Source: Paramacrobiotus richtersi
Lineage: Eukaryota; Tardigrada; Eutardigrada; Parachela; Macrobiotidae
Reading direction: 5' to 3'
Assembly: GCA_034698045.1 (NCBI GenBank)
Contig: JAQGAU010000068.1
Location: 1 to 45,867 of the forward strand
Length of the DNA: 45,867 nucleotides
Shown here: positions 42,918 through 45,867 of the stretch, one piece after another
Layout: every line of letters starts with the position of its first letter
Position numbering within the stretch: the stretch's first letter is position 1
Translations under genes and position numbers: made by a program
The notes under the pieces: model-generated
What the model saw: the letters and a program-made list of their open reading frames with translations, nothing else
Database searches by the model: none
What the model was told of the DNA's origin: nothing

Positions 42918-43830
42918 AATTGCCGGTAATGCTTCGGTACTGCGGGAAAGGGGACTTAATTGCCGGTAATGTTTTGGGTATTGTGGGAAGGCGGACTTAA
43001 CTGTCGGTGATGAAAGAGGAGGTGAGTCGACCCTGGGGTGAGGAAGTTTCTGGAACTGCCCATTTATGCTGACTGAAGCGTCCTGGAGCTGCTTGAATGC
43101 GGCAGGCAGTTATAAGGGATGTCCGACAGAGCTTTCATTGCATCCTGGAGGTGTTTACAACTAGTCCAGCGGGGAATGCAGACGCCCTGGAATCCCTCAA
43201 CTCCGTTTTAGTCCTGAACGAGATCATTACGAAGGCCTACGGAGGCCGTCGGTGATGTTTCGGGTAACGTTTGGAGACCCAAAAAGGCCGCCTGGAGGTT
43301 TCGAGACGCATTCAGGAGGTAACCGAAACCGATCAGGAAGTAGACGGAGGCCTCTTGGAAACAATTGGATTGATCCCTAAGATCAATGGAATCGTCTCGG
43401 ACGGTTCCATTCACCTCTAGGACGCCTCCGTCTACTTCGTGGTAATACCGTTGATCTCCTGAATGGTGTCCTGAATGATCTCCAGGAAGGCTTCCGCAGC
43501 CTTCCAAGCGGTGCTGACCACTTCCGAGATTACTACCAGCAATCAAGTTTCCCGTGCCGAAACAGCTCCGGCAATTAAGTCCCACACCTCTTACAGCAGC
43601 GGCAACAATGTCCCCTTTCCCACAATACTCGTACCCGAAACATCACCGACATTTAAGTCCCCTCTCTCTACAGCGCCCAGAAGATTACCGGCAATTAAGT
43701 CCGCCCTCGTGAAGGAATAATTCGGATACTGGTCACAGTAGTGGCGGCGGTGGGGCTTGGTATCGTATCTTGGATTGCCACGATTTTTCGGTTTACGTCA
43801 TTGGTCCTTGCGGTCACCAAGTGTGAGCAA
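42680..43830. repeat. Inverted duplication of the proline-rich repeat/membrane sequence
   Basis: The left arm (about 42683-43015) and right arm (about 43570-43826) are inverse copies. Both contain CACACTTGGTGACCGCAAGG, ACGTAAACC, the CCCCACCGCC segment and tandem units of about 42 bp around GGACTTAATTGCCGGTAATG. The right arm, read on the plus strand, encodes SPLSTAPRRLPAIK repeats (43475-43720) and, one frame off, ILVTVVAAVGLGIVSWI and VYVIGPCGHQV. The centre (43230-43460) has another inverted pair, GAAGTAGACGGAGGC and GCCTCCGTCTACTTC. A short outer pair CCGGCAAAAAAG/CTTTTTTGCCGG lies at 42592-42647. Confidence 0.7.
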
Positions 43831-44650
43831 AGGTTATTTTTTATTTGATTGGATTGTTGTATGGAGACAGTTGCACGGCATCTGGGTTAACCAATAAATT
43901 TAATATGTATGTTGTTCGCGTCCGAAGTGATTTTTGTCTGCCTTTTAAATCTTGTTCTCACCGCGAACGTAGAACGTAACACAGGAGAAGCCGGTAACAG
44001 GAATTTAGGGCATGGTCATAGTGTTGGAATATCGCTCGATAAATTTGTGTTCCAATTCACGCTTCTTTAGAAGTGTACATAGATCGCCAGCTCTTCAGCC
44101 AAAACTCATTTTACTGAAAGAATGAAAAACGCCGACGCAGCAAACTGATCGAATATGATAAAATAGTCTATCCATGTATGTGGTTTAATAGCTGAATGCA
44201 TGTCTTTTGTGCAGTGTGCAAAGAAAACTGATTCCGATTGTGATACTGCTGCAATACAGCGTACGATTAAATTTTGCTAATGGTGCGGCAATAGCGTGAG
44301 AAACTTGCTTCCGCTTTTAGATGATTATGCGAAAGTACCCACGAGCCAGATCTAGGAAAAGCTAACAATCATAAAAGCAACCTACGCAACGTCCTCCACT
44401 GAATCTGTAAATAATGCAAGATTGGGAGTTATTTCCAGCCAGATTATGTTTCCTGCAAGGATAATTACTTTACACAAATTCAGCCTCCGGATATCCTCGT
44501 GTTGTTTCCTCCTTCTGGGAGCTGTGGTATCATGATCCTCCGAAACCGAAGGCTTTTGTCCACAGTTGTACAAATTTAAAGCGAAAAAGCGTATCTTCTA
44601 AAGAACCCAGTGTGTTCGATTCAGCCTGCTGTTGTCAAGTTGGAAGACAT

Positions 44651-45000
44651 ACTGTAGTAGCATAAAATCTGCATTCTTCAGCAGTTCATTGGACTGTAGC
44701 AAGGTAGGAATACAAAGACAGAATAGTTTAACTATTTAGAGATACGGGCGCTGGCGCTACGTACAAGAAAGAAACACGCGGAAAAAAACTGCACAGTATT
44801 AAAAAGGTACTCAGTTGTAGCGAGAATGTCCTTCGACTACTATGCCAGACTTACAGAATACAGATACTGATTTTGATCACGTTTGTTAGGTTTTCTGAAC
44901 AGAAGAGAACCATTCGATTACGAAGTTTCTGAAGTGCAAATTACTAAAGTTCCGCATTTAGGCTTTTTGCGAGACAAACAGCAGATTGAGTACCTCTAAT
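44651..45000. other. Unit junction, nothing recognised
   Basis: Fragments such as ACGTACAAGAAAGAAAC near 44758 match 35825 and 6270 and belong to the dispersed repeat background. No gene is visible. Confidence 0.4.
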
Positions 45001-45490
45001 CATTTACTGTGGATACGTACAATAATGGCGGATGTGATCAACAAGTTCTTCTAACAGCGAAACAAAAAGTATCACCAGACCGAAAGTCATTGAGCGTCTT
45101 TTACGCGCAGTGTAAAGAAACTTTGTCGCGAATGTGGACCGGTGCAACAGATCTGAAACTAGTGCGACTAGAGCGTAACTCTATTGTTTCCGCTGCCGGA
45201 TTCGAAAGGGCGAAGGATAGTTGCGGCTGCAGAGGCGCAAGTACGCTGTGCGGTACCGGACTGAACGGAAACGCGCCGAGTTAAACCGGCGCCACGATGA
45301 CACTGGATTCCGTTTATCAAAAGGAAAGCTAAGTCACTAGTTTACTGGGAAAAGGAAACCGGATATGGAATCTGCCGTGAGCGCAGCCAATCACCGAAAG
45401 CCATGAAACATCAGGCTGACGAATTAAAAACCACCGGCATCAAAACAAGGCTCGTAACGCAACGTATCCCTGTCAAATCACGGTTCATTT
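45000..45490 (+). pseudogene. K/P/A-rich basic ORF relic, copy 5
   Basis: It has the family landmarks: TGCGACTAGAGCGTAAC (45166), GGCTGCAGAGGCGCAAG, ACGCGCCGAGTTAAACCGGC, GATATGGAATCTGCCGTGAG and AAAGCCATGAAACATCAGGC. The frame is broken after SAVSAA. By position in the other units, another receptor unit could follow beyond the right edge. Confidence 0.35.
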
Positions 45491-45590
45491 ACAGTGGTGC
45501 CCAGCCAAGTCTGGGCAACGGGTTTTAGTCCCTCCCATTGCCCACCATGAAGTCTGACAGTTAATCTGCTAATGTACGTCGGACGTCCAT

Positions 45591-45866
45591 TTATCGTGCT
45601 ATCTTCCACGGTATAAAGTTTGGCTTTATCAGGTGGCGAGAATTTCTAATGAATTTTAAATCGAAGCACACCAGCGTCGAAAACTTGTCCGACCCTTGCT
45701 CTACTTTTTCTGAAAACGGGTGAAATAATTTATTTAAAATTTCAGAACGTGTAGTTCTTTTCCGTCTTACGTTCATTCGAAAGAGCATTCTTTCGTCTTC
45801 TTGAGAAAGACAAGAAAGACTCGATTCGATCCGCTGTCCGCCTGCTGTGGGCGGTGGCGCCCGCAA
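45591..45866 (-). other. Open frame reaching the right window edge
   Basis: The minus strand is open from the window end to a stop at 45591. It reads CLSQEDERMLFRMNVRRKRT, then LNKLFHPFSEKVEQG and FDLKFIRNSRHLIKPNF. The composition is protein-like (acidic then basic), but no family is recognised and neither a start nor a splice site is fixed. It could be an exon of a gene that continues outside. Confidence 0.2.
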
Positions 45867-45867
45867 T

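Larger units (their letters stand above)
42370..44650. repeat. Dispersed repeat family B, copy interrupted by inverted duplication
   Basis: The left part (42370-42590) matches 40180-40560 and the right part (43905-44650) matches 40820-41170 and then the leader region. Between them 42600-43850 is foreign, GC-richer DNA. The right part has its leader at 44455 (GCAAGGATAATTACTTTACA) and again no receptor ORF follows. Confidence 0.55.

Noticed and set aside
1-45867. CRISPR arrays, bacterial operons, phage genes, retroelement or viral coding regions.
   Set aside because: No regularly spaced direct repeats, no reverse transcriptase or integrase motifs and no prokaryotic gene layout were seen.

Overview
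The window is eukaryotic. It holds spliced genes with short GT-AG introns (about 57 to 155 nt in the intact genes, plus one GC-AG type), rhodopsin-like seven-helix receptor genes, SMYD (MYND plus SET) genes, tRNA-like sequences and many terminal-inverted-repeat elements. There is no operon layout and there are no Shine-Dalgarno sites. The families point to a compact invertebrate metazoan genome. Tardigrada is my guess from the style of the receptors and SMYD genes, but nothing here proves the taxon.

The core is a tandem array of seven receptor genes, all on the + strand, with starts at 7173, 10679, 22654, 26458, 28780, 33076 and 37108. Each has two exons: exon 1 (usually 676 nt) encodes TM1 to TM5 and exon 2 encodes TM6, TM7 and the tail, with a phase 1 intron in the third intracellular loop. 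Four copies read as intact (22654, 28780, 33076, 37108). The copy at 7173 has one premature stop, the copy at 10679 has a nonsense codon plus a 14-nt deletion, and the copy at 26458 has lost most of exon 1. The repeat unit (about 2.3 to 4.3 kb) also carries a conserved upstream block about 303 to 316 bp before each ATG, a 3' flank that holds an antisense coiled-coil ORF (open only at 27407-27733), and relics of a lysine/proline/alanine-rich ORF.

Two SMYD-like genes lie on the minus strand. The one at 17039-18722 is a complete five-exon gene whose SET domain has lost its catalytic residues. The one at 23-1463 is a decayed sister cut by the left edge of the window. Broken protein kinase pieces lie at 2000-3115, 27890-28150 and 39690-39920. 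A tRNA-like sequence sits inside the first of these, and another lies in the intron of receptor copy 2.

The rest is repeats. Two large foldback-type elements (3991-5897 and 12845-14365) each have exact 9-bp target duplications. Smaller palindromic elements lie at 25375-25485, 27247-27369 and 30695-30803. A second long repeat family (19550-21480, 40130-42360, 42370-44650, with partial copies near 3400-6240 and 35430-35800) shares the receptor leader but has no receptor gene. The third of its copies is interrupted by a GC-richer inverted duplication at 42680-43830 that encodes a 14-residue proline-rich repeat and a membrane segment.

Taken together, this looks like a birth-and-death receptor cluster seeded with inverted-repeat DNA. 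No ligand, pathway or expression can be read from the sequence alone.
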